From assembly GCA_018400625.1 (NCBI GenBank), contig JAGYMJ010000238.1:1-10688 (forward strand): a stretch of 10,688 nucleotides of DNA. The letters are read 5' to 3'. The position numbers were made by a program, and so were the translations under genes. Under the pieces are notes generated by a model. That model was not told where the DNA came from, searched no databases, and saw nothing but the letters and a program-made list of their open reading frames with translations. This DNA is from Planctomycetota bacterium (GTDB taxonomy: Bacteria; Planctomycetota; Brocadiia; SM23-32). Shown piece after piece: positions 1 to 7,012 of this stretch (its first letter is position 1; each line of letters begins with the position of its first letter).

Positions 1-17
1 GGGCTGGGCGGAGACAC

Positions 18-47
18 GGCTACGGTGTGAGAAATCGATACGTAGCC
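18..47. repeat. 7-bp perfect inverted repeat (hairpin)
   Basis: GGCTACG at 18-24 is matched exactly by CGTAGCC at 41-47, leaving a 16-nt loop. No T tract follows on either strand, so a classical intrinsic terminator is not supported. It lies immediately before the first dispersed repeat and could be the tail of an upstream transcript structure. The role is unknown. Confidence 0.4.
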
Positions 48-116
48 CTGAATCATTATTCCACCGGCATAGAGCACGGTGGTGATGAAACAACGGGGGT
101 TCACTGAATATTTACT
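47..116 (+). repeat. Dispersed hairpin-tail repeat, copy 1
   Basis: This copy has three parts. A lead-in (about 47-60) ends in ATTCC. A hairpin pairs CCACCG (61-66) with CGGTGG (77-82), perfect over 6 bp around a 10-nt loop. A tail ends TTCACTGAATATTTACT (100-116). The reverse complement of 4021-4092 has the same parts in the same order: the segment from ATTCC through GGTG to GAT aligns without gaps and with few differences, and the last 17 bases of the tail are identical. The rest of the spacer to 249 shows no gene and no clear promoter. Confidence 0.75.
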
Positions 117-249
117 TCTGTCTGTGGCGCGTCGGAGAGGAACAGCGGCAACAGGCGTTCCGTTTCCTGGGCGGAGCCTCTGAAAGTACATGGTTTTATT
201 ATTTTAAAAAAGTCATGACATATTTTCACTATATTTTGGGAAATCACGA

Positions 250-1572
250 ATGAAAAAAGCGTCATTGAAAGATAAGGTTTGTAAGGTCATAGAACAAAAC
301 GCCCAGAGGATTATTGACATAGGGACTCAAGTGTGGAAAAATCCCGAACTGGGATATAAGGAATATAAAACGGCTGCGTTGGTGGAAAAAACCTGGGAAG
401 AACTCGGTCTGCCCTTTGAAAGTCAATTAGCCCGGACCGGTTCCAAGGCACTGTTAAAAGGGGAAGAAAGCAAAACAACGGTTGCACTCATGGGCGAATT
501 GGATGCGGTTATATGTCCTGAGCATCCCTGTGCAGATACTGAAACCGGTGCAGCTCATTCATGCGCTCATCACGCCCAGATAGCCGCATTGCTGGGGGCG
601 GCGATCGGTTTGGTGCGCAGCGGCGTGTCAGAGCATCTTTCCGGAGATATTGCCTTCATGGCGGTGCCTGCTGAGGAACCGGTAGAAATGGAATTCAGGC
701 AGCGATTGCGGGAAAAAGGGGAGATTGGGTTTTTGGGCGGCAAGCAGGAAATGATAAGGATCGGTGCATTAGATGACGTGGATATGACGGTCATGTTCCA
801 TTCAACAAACAACAAAAGGAACGTGAAAGCGATGGTAGGTGGGACTTCCAATGGTTTTATCGCAAAATTAATCAAGTACAAAGGGCGCGAAGCGCATGCG
901 GGATCGCCCTCCGGGGGTATTAATGCTCTGAATGCCGCGATGATGGGCCTGCAAGGGATTCACGCACAGAGGGAGACGTTCAAAGATTCGGATTGTATCC
1001 GCATCCATCCCATCATCACCAAAGGCGGTGATCTCGTCAATATTATTCCGGCGGATGTGCGTTTAGAAACATTCGTAAGGGGAAAGAGTATGAAAGCTGT
1101 TATGAGCGCCGCACGCAAGACGAACAGGGCGTTGAAGGCGGGGGCTATGGCTGTAGGTGCGGAAGTCGAAATAATTGAAATTCCCGGGTTCTATCCGCGG
1201 AATAAAAATGATGAGATATTAAACAGCATTTTTCGTTCAAATATTTCCGCTTTAATAGGAGAGGAAAATGTTGATGAAAAAGGCCACGGCGCCGGTTCAA
1301 GTGATATCGGGGATGTTATGCAGATCATGCCTGCTGTTCATCCATACATCGGGGGGATGAAAGGCAGCGGCCATACAAAAGAGCGTCGCGTCGTGGATGA
1401 ATATCTGGCCTATATTGTATCGGCTAAAAGTATGGCCATGACTCTCATTGATTTGCTCGCAGAAGGCGCCGAAAAAGGTCTGCAAGTTAAGGCTCAGCAA
1501 GGATATATGAGTAAGACAGAATATCTGGATTATTGGTCCGAAATAACGGAACAGGCAGGGCGCGAAGAGTAA
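250..1572 (+). CDS. M20D-type metal-dependent amidohydrolase/peptidase
   Basis: A complete 440-residue cytoplasmic protein with no signal peptide, at the usual length for M20D enzymes (IAA-amino acid hydrolases, N-acyl amino acid amidohydrolases, AbgA/AbgB-like proteins). These are generally two-metal hydrolases that cleave an amide bond to an amino-acid moiety. Visible motifs are GELDAV (82-87), HSCAHH (103-108; C105 and H107 in the position of the family Cys/His metal ligands), PAEE (140-143; catalytic Glu plus ligand), and a dimerisation or lid domain (about 195-310) with GREAHAGSPSGGINALNAA (212-230). A C-terminal GSGHTKE (372-378) supplies the last expected His ligand. The exact substrate cannot be read from sequence. 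The start at 250 places the first helix as in the family; only a weak GGGA (238-241) lies upstream as a ribosome-binding site. ftsK follows after 36 bp on the same strand, so the two are probably co-transcribed. I am confident of the family and not of the reaction. Confidence 0.9.
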   Translation: MKKASLKDKVCKVIEQNAQRIIDIGTQVWKNPELGYKEYKTAALVEKTWEELGLPFESQLARTGSKALLKGEESKTTVALMGELDAVICPEHPCADTETGAAHSCAHHAQIAALLGAAIGLVRSGVSEHLSGDIAFMAVPAEEPVEMEFRQRLREKGEIGFLGGKQEMIRIGALDDVDMTVMFHSTNNKRNVKAMVGGTSNGFIAKLIKYKGREAHAGSPSGGINALNAAMMGLQGIHAQRETFKDSDCIRIHPIITKGGDLVNIIPADVRLETFVRGKSMKAVMSAARKTNRALKAGAMAVGAEVEIIEIPGFYPRNKNDEILNSIFRSNISALIGEENVDEKGHGAGSSDIGDVMQIMPAVHPYIGGMKGSGHTKERRVVDEYLAYIVSAKSMAMTLIDLLAEGAEKGLQVKAQQGYMSKTEYLDYWSEITEQAGREE

Positions 1573-1594
1573 GTCGTTTCATGTTATTGTTTTT

Positions 1595-1599
1595 AGGAG
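1595..1599 (+). promoter_or_regulatory. Ribosome-binding site of ftsK
   Basis: AGGAG lies 9 nt before the ATG at 1609. It fixes the ftsK start and gives this gene a stronger site than the preceding amidohydrolase has. Confidence 0.75.
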
Positions 1600-1608
1600 T
1601 TATTTATT

Positions 1609-3975
1609 ATGAGCGGAAAGAGATTATTGTCCCTTTTCTCCGGCATTTTTTTGATCGTCTTAGGGGTATTCTTCGCCAGTGGAATTTTAAGCTATATTCT
1701 TTCTGATCAGCAGACCAGCTTAGGGGGCGTGACGGGTGATTTTCTGGTCAACCATGGGCTTATACTGTTGGGTTGGGTAAGTATGTGGGTTCCCATTGCC
1801 CTGATAGTTTTTGGTGTTAAAACCCTGGCATGGAATAAGAAACGGCATTGGGGCAGGATTTCTGCCGGTCTTATTTTGAGCTTTCTGGCCACTTTAATTT
1901 TGCTGGCCTTGCCCTATCTGGGGAAAGAAGAAGTTACCTGGAGTCCTACAGGAGCTTCTTCAGGGGCGTTAGGTTGGCTTTTTACCCGCTGGGCGCATGA
2001 AAAAATTGGATGGGCCGGAATCCTTTCGGCCGTAGGGTTTTGTCTTCTGGGCGCGGCGATATTCCTGGGCGGCGAAAGGTTGATGAGCACCCTTGAGAAA
2101 TATAAGCTCCGGACGGTTAATACCTTAGTCTCTTTAGCCCGAAGTGTTTGTTCCTGGCCGGGAAGAGTGTACGCCAATCTCAAAGATAAGCTTGGAAATA
2201 TGAAGTTGGAGCCGGGAAAAAAGAAGCCGAAGCTCAAACAAAATCCGTCGATGCCGGAACAAAAAGCTCAGCCCGCGAATCCCGAGATGACCAACGAAGA
2301 GAAACTTCAGCCGGCCTTCAATCCGACAAAAAATCAGCAATCCCCTGCGGCCGTACCATCAGGACCCGAGAGTGATACTATGGGCGAAGAGATAGGCAAT
2401 ACGGAAAAAGATAAAAAACCTGAAATAATTATGCCCAAAAAAAATGATAACCAATTGCTGCCGGACCAGAGCTTTCAAAAAAGGGGCGGGCAGGAGAATT
2501 CTGATTATGATTATCAACTTCCACCAGTGCAAATTCTTCATGCCGGAGAGGATTCGCAAGGCAATGGTGAAGAAGAAGAAACTATCAGAAAACGCGGAGA
2601 AATTCTGGAGCAGACATTGCAGGAATTCAAGATAGACGCCGAAGTGGTAAGGGTTCAACGCGGCCCCGTAGTGACAATGTATGAAATGGCTCTGGCTCCC
2701 GGAACGAAGGTATCCAAGGTGGAATCGCTGGATGACGATTTAGCTATCGCCTTGAAAGCCCCTAATGTCAGAATCGTCGCCCCTCTGCCGGGTAAAAGTA
2801 CTATCGGCATTGAGGTGCCGAATTCTCAACGGGAAACGGTGACACTGAGGGAACTTTTTTCTGAAACAGCAAAAGATGCGCAGCATATGGATATTCCCCT
2901 TTTTTTAGGAAAAGATACGGCAGGTACTCCGTTGATGGTTGACCTCGCTATGGCTCCTCACCTCCTGATAGCAGGTGCTACCGGCTCAGGAAAATCGGTC
3001 TCCATCAATAGTATAATATGCAGCATCATCCTTACCCGCACTCCTTACGAGGTGCAGTTATTGCTTGTCGATCCCAAATCAGTCGAATTTGCCGATTACC
3101 AGACTATACCCCATTTAATTACTCCGGTTGTTACCGATATGAAAAAGGCGGCGGGGGTGCTGCAGTGGGCATGCAAAAAAATGGATGAACGCTACGCTCT
3201 GCTCTCCAGAGTGGGAGTGCGCAATATTGGCCAGTATAATCGGTTGGGGAAAGAAAAAATTATCCAAAAACTTGACCCGGAAGACGATGCAGAAATTGAT
3301 GATGTCCCTTTCCACATGGCGCATACAGTAATAATCATCGACGAACTTGGTGAAATGATGCTGGTAGCCGCCAAAGAGGTCGAATCCAGTATCATCAGAC
3401 TTTCGCAAAAAGCAAGAGCGGTCGGTATCCACCTTATCTGTGCCACACAGCGTCCGTCCGCCGATGTTATCACGGGGCTTATCAAAGCCAACTTGCCCGT
3501 TAAAATCGCTTTCCAGGTCTCTTCCAAAATTAATTCCCGAGTCATACTGGATCGCAATGGCGCTGAATTGTTGCTGGGACAAGGTGATATGCTGGTGATT
3601 CCTCCGGGCAGCAGCCGCCTCATGCGCGCCCAGGGCACATTTGTCTCTCAAGCCGAAGCGGTGGACATAGTGAATTTCGTCGCTGCACAGCAAGAACCCC
3701 AGTTCAAGGAAGAACTGCAAAGCTTTACCCCCGGCGGTGACGATGATCGTTCTCAAGAAGATGAACTTTATGAAGACGCTGTTCGGATAGTGCTTGATTC
3801 CCAAAGGGGGTCTGTCTCTTTATTGCAGCGCAGATTGGCTATAGGCTATTCACGGGCGGCAAGGCTTATAGATATGATCGCCGACGCCGGCCTTATCGGT
3901 CCCTATAAAGGGAGCCAGGCTCGTGAAGTCAAAATGACACTTGAAGAATGGGAAACCGCTAAAAACGGCCAATAA
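1609..3975 (+). CDS. ftsK: FtsK/SpoIIIE DNA translocase
   Basis: A complete 788-residue, membrane-anchored ATPase that pumps double-stranded DNA at the division septum so that chromosome termini are cleared and dimers resolved. Four membrane helices are visible (about 6-30, 48-72, 84-104, 133-154). A polar linker rich in K, P, Q and E follows (about 155-300), then the motor alpha and beta domains. Walker A is GATGSGKS (456-463, K462). Walker B is VIIIDELGEMM (574-584), where most relatives read DELADLM; the catalytic D578 and E579 are kept. CATQRPSADVITG is also present. The C-terminal gamma winged helix (about 718-782) contains SLLQRRLAIGYSRAARLID, the part that reads orienting sequences (KOPS/SRS) in the family. 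The length matches SpoIIIE-type proteins, not the long-linker E. coli form. The start is supported by AGGAG at 1595-1599. Transcription converges with the gene ending at 4122. The family call is very secure. Confidence 0.98.
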   Translation: MSGKRLLSLFSGIFLIVLGVFFASGILSYILSDQQTSLGGVTGDFLVNHGLILLGWVSMWVPIALIVFGVKTLAWNKKRHWGRISAGLILSFLATLILLALPYLGKEEVTWSPTGASSGALGWLFTRWAHEKIGWAGILSAVGFCLLGAAIFLGGERLMSTLEKYKLRTVNTLVSLARSVCSWPGRVYANLKDKLGNMKLEPGKKKPKLKQNPSMPEQKAQPANPEMTNEEKLQPAFNPTKNQQSPAAVPSGPESDTMGEEIGNTEKDKKPEIIMPKKNDNQLLPDQSFQKRGGQENSDYDYQLPPVQILHAGEDSQGNGEEEETIRKRGEILEQTLQEFKIDAEVVRVQRGPVVTMYEMALAPGTKVSKVESLDDDLAIALKAPNVRIVAPLPGKSTIGIEVPNSQRETVTLRELFSETAKDAQHMDIPLFLGKDTAGTPLMVDLAMAPHLLIAGATGSGKSVSINSIICSIILTRTPYEVQLLLVDPKSVEFADYQTIPHLITPVVTDMKKAAGVLQWACKKMDERYALLSRVGVRNIGQYNRLGKEKIIQKLDPEDDAEIDDVPFHMAHTVIIIDELGEMMLVAAKEVESSIIRLSQKARAVGIHLICATQRPSADVITGLIKANLPVKIAFQVSSKINSRVILDRNGAELLLGQGDMLVIPPGSSRLMRAQGTFVSQAEAVDIVNFVAAQQEPQFKEELQSFTPGGDDDRSQEDELYEDAVRIVLDSQRGSVSLLQRRLAIGYSRAARLIDMIADAGLIGPYKGSQAREVKMTLEEWETAKNGQ

Positions 3976-4001
3976 ACCAATGGCGCTTCCCGCCGCTCTC
4001 C

Positions 4002-4014
4002 GCGTCGAAAACGC
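4002..4014 (+). other. Short hairpin after ftsK
   Basis: GCGT (4002-4005) pairs with ACGC (4011-4014) around a CGAAA loop, 27 nt after the ftsK stop. The stem is only 4 bp and no T run follows, so it is a weak candidate for a transcript-end structure. It is listed because no better terminator is visible after ftsK. Confidence 0.2.
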
Positions 4015-4020
4015 TCAGGG

Positions 4021-4092
4021 AGTAAATATTCAGTGAAACACGTCATTTAATCCCCACCGTGCCCTGTGCCGGCGGAATGTAAGTTTGCAGTG
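4021..4092 (-). repeat. Dispersed hairpin-tail repeat, copy 2
   Basis: On the minus strand this reads CACTGCAAAC, then ATTCCGCCGG, a loop, and CGGTGG, then a tail with GACGTGTTTCACTG and AATATTTACT. Stem arms on the plus strand are CCACCG (4054-4059) and CGGCGG (4070-4075). The single non-Watson-Crick position is a G·U wobble if minus-strand RNA folds but an A·C mismatch if plus-strand RNA folds. It fills most of the spacer between the convergent genes ending at 3975 and 4122. A separate small inverted repeat, AATGAA/TTCATT (4096-4101/4107-4112), lies between it and the stop at 4122. Neither structure has a terminator-like T tract. Confidence 0.75.
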
Positions 4093-4121
4093 AGCAATGA
4101 ATCTTTTTCATTCGCGCCGGG

Positions 4122-6758
4122 CTAAGGGCTTGACCGCCTCCTCATCCGATCAAAATAACTCAATAAATGGTGGATGGAACGGTCTTCGGGACAAACCGTA
4201 TTGGCTTTTGTCCAGAAAAAATGTGCAAGTTCAGGTTTGCCTGACCAGAGGTTTTTGTTGCCTCTGATAATATATGGGGCGGCTTTTGTATATCTCTTCA
4301 ACCTTTGCGATTGTTCCCGATCTATCGTTCGATCATCAATCAGCTCAAAGACGTCATCGCGATGTTTCATCAGAGCACTGAGGTTTCTCGCCTTGTCAAT
4401 CCCTCTCTTTTCAATGAAAGTATAACGCGGCAGCTTGAATTCGAGGTAGGATATGTTATTCGTATTAACCATACCGTCACCGATAAACTCTCCGATATTT
4501 TCCGGTCCCACAACATAACTGCTTAAAATCTTATGAATATCATCGAGGTGCAACTCAGCCAGGTCGGCACTGACCGCAGGCTCTGAGATGGCCGCCCGCA
4601 TGCCGTCATGGTCTATGACAAGAGGTTTTTTGGTTCCTAAAAGCAAAACGTAATGAGTGGGTTTGTTGCTCAAATACCATACGGACATCTCCGGGAAAAC
4701 CTCATAGAATGTCCGCAGCGCAACTCGGAAGTCTTCAAGATGCAATCCGCCCAACGGCATCCAGACAACCGCCATCCCATCAGAAGTAAGCCTTTTGCGC
4801 AAAAGTTTGAAATACTCATAAGTGTACAACTGAGCGTTTGACTTATACCTCAAATCTGTACAGTCCGTTGCAATAATATCATATTCCTCCGTCGTGTAGC
4901 GCAGATAACTTCGTACATCATCGATGATAATATTGAAACGCGGGTCGCCCCGTTCAATGAGACCATGATTGGATTCTTTCAGGTAGGGCGCGGCCTCTAT
5001 CACTGTACGGCATATTTCGACACAGTGTATTTTTTCCAGGCCCGAATAACGAGTAAAAGACCAGGATGTTCCTCCGGAACCAAAACCGACGGTTAATACA
5101 TTTTTAGCTGATTGATGCAACAGCATGGGCAGGTGGGCCAGGCTTTTCTGATCAGTAAGCATAATTTTATTTGTGCCGCCCACCTCAACGGCATCCACGC
5201 ATACCATCTTATCTCCCCATCGGGTTTTACTGACGGATACTGTAGCAAGCGGGCCTTCGCGATAAAACAAGGGGGTGTCTTCATGAGAAAAGACATTAAG
5301 TCGGGCATTCCTGGGCATATAAATAAATATTGTAAACGCTACAAGCATGCATACAAACGCAAAGGTGCCTTTTTTTTTCCTGCTCATCGCCGGATTTATC
5401 ACAAAGCTCACAAACCCGAGTAACACGTTCGTAACCGCCAACAGTGTTATTGCTCTGGCGAGTCCAAGATAAGGGATGAGGAAAAAACCGGCCACGAAAG
5501 CTCCCAACACGCAGCCCCCCGAATCAATAGCATAAATTCGCCCTACACCCAGGCCGAGCTGTTTTAAGCCTCCTATACAGATACGGACAACTACCGGCAG
5601 CAGCGCTCCCATAAGCATGGTTGGGATGAATATGGTTACACCCGTATTAGCAAAAATGTTGGCGACACCCGACCACCAACTATAGTCGGTCCCGAAATCC
5701 TGCGGAAAGGGTACTATGTTCTGACTATAGAAATAGATGATTATCACGGATAATAATCCGGTCATACCCAGGAGAACCTGCAATAATCCGAAAAGACGCA
5801 GGGGGTCCGGCTGCCTGTCGATGAAACGCGACATCAGATGGCTTCCAAGCGCCAGCCCCAAAAGCAAAACCGTGAGCATTACCGTGAATGCATAAGTGGT
5901 GTTGGAAAATTGCTGGAAATTTAACACCAATCCACGCCACCAGCCTACCTGGTAAGACATGGCGACAAAACCGGAGATGAAATATAGCGCTAATACGATG
6001 TTTATTGTTTTATACTCATAGTCTGAAGAAATATCCTCCTGCCCGGGGGCTCCCTTTTTGATGTCCGGCTTTTGGGGCGTTTTCGGTATTTTCCTTGCCT
6101 TCCTCCAAAGCAGCAAAACAGCGATAGACACGCATATATTAACGATGGCGGCCAATCTTATCGTCGCCATAACGCCGAAAAAAGCGATAAGATAAAATCC
6201 CGCCAGAAAACATCCGAACACCGCGCCCAATGTGTTGATGGAGTAAAGCCCGCCAACCCTTAACCCGATTTGATCCCGATGGCGGGTGACAAACCTTGAC
6301 AGAAGAGGTAATGTGCCGCCCATAAATGTTGTGGGGATAAGCAGGATCAAAAAACACAGGACGAACCGTACAAGGTTCAATATAAAGAATGATCCCGTGA
6401 TGTTTTGATAAAAAAAGCCAAAAACCGGTTCGGTAACTTGAAGCAGGGCGGGAACGAAAAGTCCACTTATCCCGACAAAAAGGGCTAAGAAGGCATAAAC
6501 CTTCAGTGATTTTTCCTCCCAGCGGTCCGCCAGGCGTCCGAAGATGTAACTTCCCAACGCCAGACCGCCCATAAATGCTGCAAGAACCGTGCTGACTGCA
6601 TGGATAGAAGCGCCAAAATAATATGTCAGCAACCGGCTCCACACCACCTCAAATATCAATCCGGTCAGTCCGGTGGTAAAATAGAGAATCATTACAGCAA
6701 AGATCATTCCGAACCGGAACGACAAATTTATTTGTCTGTCAGATGTTGAGGTCACCAT
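4122..6758 (-). CDS. MFS-like transporter/spermidine synthase fusion protein
   Basis: A complete 878-residue inner-membrane protein. Residues about 18-218 and 251-455 are two homologous multi-pass units. GLALGS occurs at 65-70 and 301-306, FMGGTLP/LMGALLP at 145-151 and 382-388, and a VGxxYxIxxxGxxxGxFxAGFxLI pattern at 168-191 and 405-428. The offset is a near-constant 236-237 residues. A soluble aminopropyltransferase-like Rossmann domain (about 490-710) follows, with a nucleotide-binding loop TVGFGSGG (556-563), E581 in VEIC, D613/D614, and TDCTD (631-635), which matches the DCTD active-site motif of spermidine synthases. The usual Asp after VEI is Cys583. The tail (about 725-878) looks helical and carries no motif I recognise. 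The family is known from genome annotation but the reaction is mostly undefined; true polyamine synthesis is not shown here. GGAGG (6774-6770) lies 11 nt before the ATG. It stands alone downstream of the inverted repeat. Confidence 0.88.
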   Translation of the reverse strand: MVTSTSDRQINLSFRFGMIFAVMILYFTTGLTGLIFEVVWSRLLTYYFGASIHAVSTVLAAFMGGLALGSYIFGRLADRWEEKSLKVYAFLALFVGISGLFVPALLQVTEPVFGFFYQNITGSFFILNLVRFVLCFLILLIPTTFMGGTLPLLSRFVTRHRDQIGLRVGGLYSINTLGAVFGCFLAGFYLIAFFGVMATIRLAAIVNICVSIAVLLLWRKARKIPKTPQKPDIKKGAPGQEDISSDYEYKTINIVLALYFISGFVAMSYQVGWWRGLVLNFQQFSNTTYAFTVMLTVLLLGLALGSHLMSRFIDRQPDPLRLFGLLQVLLGMTGLLSVIIIYFYSQNIVPFPQDFGTDYSWWSGVANIFANTGVTIFIPTMLMGALLPVVVRICIGGLKQLGLGVGRIYAIDSGGCVLGAFVAGFFLIPYLGLARAITLLAVTNVLLGFVSFVINPAMSRKKKGTFAFVCMLVAFTIFIYMPRNARLNVFSHEDTPLFYREGPLATVSVSKTRWGDKMVCVDAVEVGGTNKIMLTDQKSLAHLPMLLHQSAKNVLTVGFGSGGTSWSFTRYSGLEKIHCVEICRTVIEAAPYLKESNHGLIERGDPRFNIIIDDVRSYLRYTTEEYDIIATDCTDLRYKSNAQLYTYEYFKLLRKRLTSDGMAVVWMPLGGLHLEDFRVALRTFYEVFPEMSVWYLSNKPTHYVLLLGTKKPLVIDHDGMRAAISEPAVSADLAELHLDDIHKILSSYVVGPENIGEFIGDGMVNTNNISYLEFKLPRYTFIEKRGIDKARNLSALMKHRDDVFELIDDRTIDREQSQRLKRYTKAAPYIIRGNKNLWSGKPELAHFFWTKANTVCPEDRSIHHLLSYFDRMRRRSSP

Positions 6759-6792
6759 CTTATCCGTTTCCTCCCTGCTATGGTAGCTATTG

Positions 6793-6855
6793 GTAAATAT
6801 TCAGCTAAACACGTTACCGCCGGGCTTGTCCCGGTGGAGCGGTATTTTGCACTAC
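6793..6855 (-). repeat. Dispersed hairpin-tail repeat, copy 3L
   Basis: On the minus strand this reads GTAGTGCAAAA, a short lead ending CTCC, a hairpin whose arms are CCACCGGG and CCCGGCGG, then a tail GTGTTTAGCTGAATATTTAC. The tail differs from copies 1 and 2 only around TCACTG (AGCTG here). The stem is longer (8 positions) and the loop shorter (5 nt) than in copies 1 and 2. It lies upstream of the fusion-protein gene, between 11 and 74 nt before the ribosome-binding region. Confidence 0.75.
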
Positions 6856-6946
6856 AAATGGATGCGCCCCCCCCCGACCTCGCCCGGGGGTTGTCAAAGT
6901 TATCGTAGTGCATAAATACTCCTCCACCGGGACAAGCCCGGCGGTA
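6815..6946. repeat. Long inverted repeat formed by two head-to-head copies
   Basis: The 25 nt at 6815-6839 are the exact reverse complement of 6922-6946. The match continues inward (6840-6855 against 6905-6921) with a one-base bulge and a couple of differences, ending in GCACTAC/GTAGTGC, so the arms total about 41 nt around a 49-nt centre (6856-6904). The centre has a run of nine C (6867-6875) and a GGGGG run (6886-6890) that can pair with it. Each arm also folds on itself. This is a strong candidate for cruciform DNA or an RNA barrier between the genes at 7013-9616 and 4122-6758. The C run is prone to length errors. Confidence 0.9.
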
Positions 6947-6976
6947 GGGATCACAAATCAACGAGGTTTCACTGAG
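6905..6976 (+). repeat. Dispersed hairpin-tail repeat, copy 3R
   Basis: On the plus strand this reads GTAGTGCATAAATAC, a lead ending CTCC, a hairpin with arms CCACCGGG and CCCGGCGG, then a longer spacer and a tail GGTTTCACTGAGG (6965-6977). The tail is truncated or diverged compared with the other copies: TTTCACTGA is kept and the AATATTTAC end is lost. The hairpin part is identical to copy 3L in inverted orientation, which suggests that the pair moved or is being corrected as a unit. Confidence 0.7.
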
Positions 6977-7012
6977 GACTTGCAACCCGACAATAACTCC
7001 TAAAACACTTAC

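Noticed and set aside
1..30. Reading from base 1 gives GLGGDTATV followed by TGA, possibly the last codons of an upstream gene.
   Set aside because: Nine codons with no recognisable motif; the other two plus-strand frames are also open here for longer, so frame choice has no support.
47..116. Repeat unit as a MITE with terminal inverted repeats and target duplication.
   Set aside because: The two ends (GTGCAAA-like and AATATTTAC) are not reverse complements and no flanking direct repeats are visible; a REP-like description fits better.
215..235. ATGACA (215-220) and TATATT (230-235) as a promoter for the amidohydrolase.
   Set aside because: The two hexamers are only 9 nt apart and the second sits 14 nt from the start codon, too close for a normal leader with a ribosome-binding site.
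3115..3804. Long minus-strand open frames (229 and 148 codons) opposite ftsK.
   Set aside because: They lie entirely antisense to the conserved motor domain, lack family motifs and have no ribosome-binding context; they are shadows of ftsK.
4096..4112. AATGAA/TTCATT inverted repeat as a terminator for the fusion-protein gene.
   Set aside because: The stem is 6 bp and A/T-rich and is not followed by a T run on the minus strand.
47..6976. The repeats considered as a CRISPR array.
   Set aside because: Copies are kilobases apart, in both orientations, differ in sequence and have no regular spacers or cas genes.
6752..6985. A 77-codon minus-strand open frame across the inverted repeat spacer.
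   Set aside because: It translates the repeat arms and the C run, overlaps the start of the fusion-protein gene by a few bases, and resembles no protein; it is an artefact of repeat sequence.
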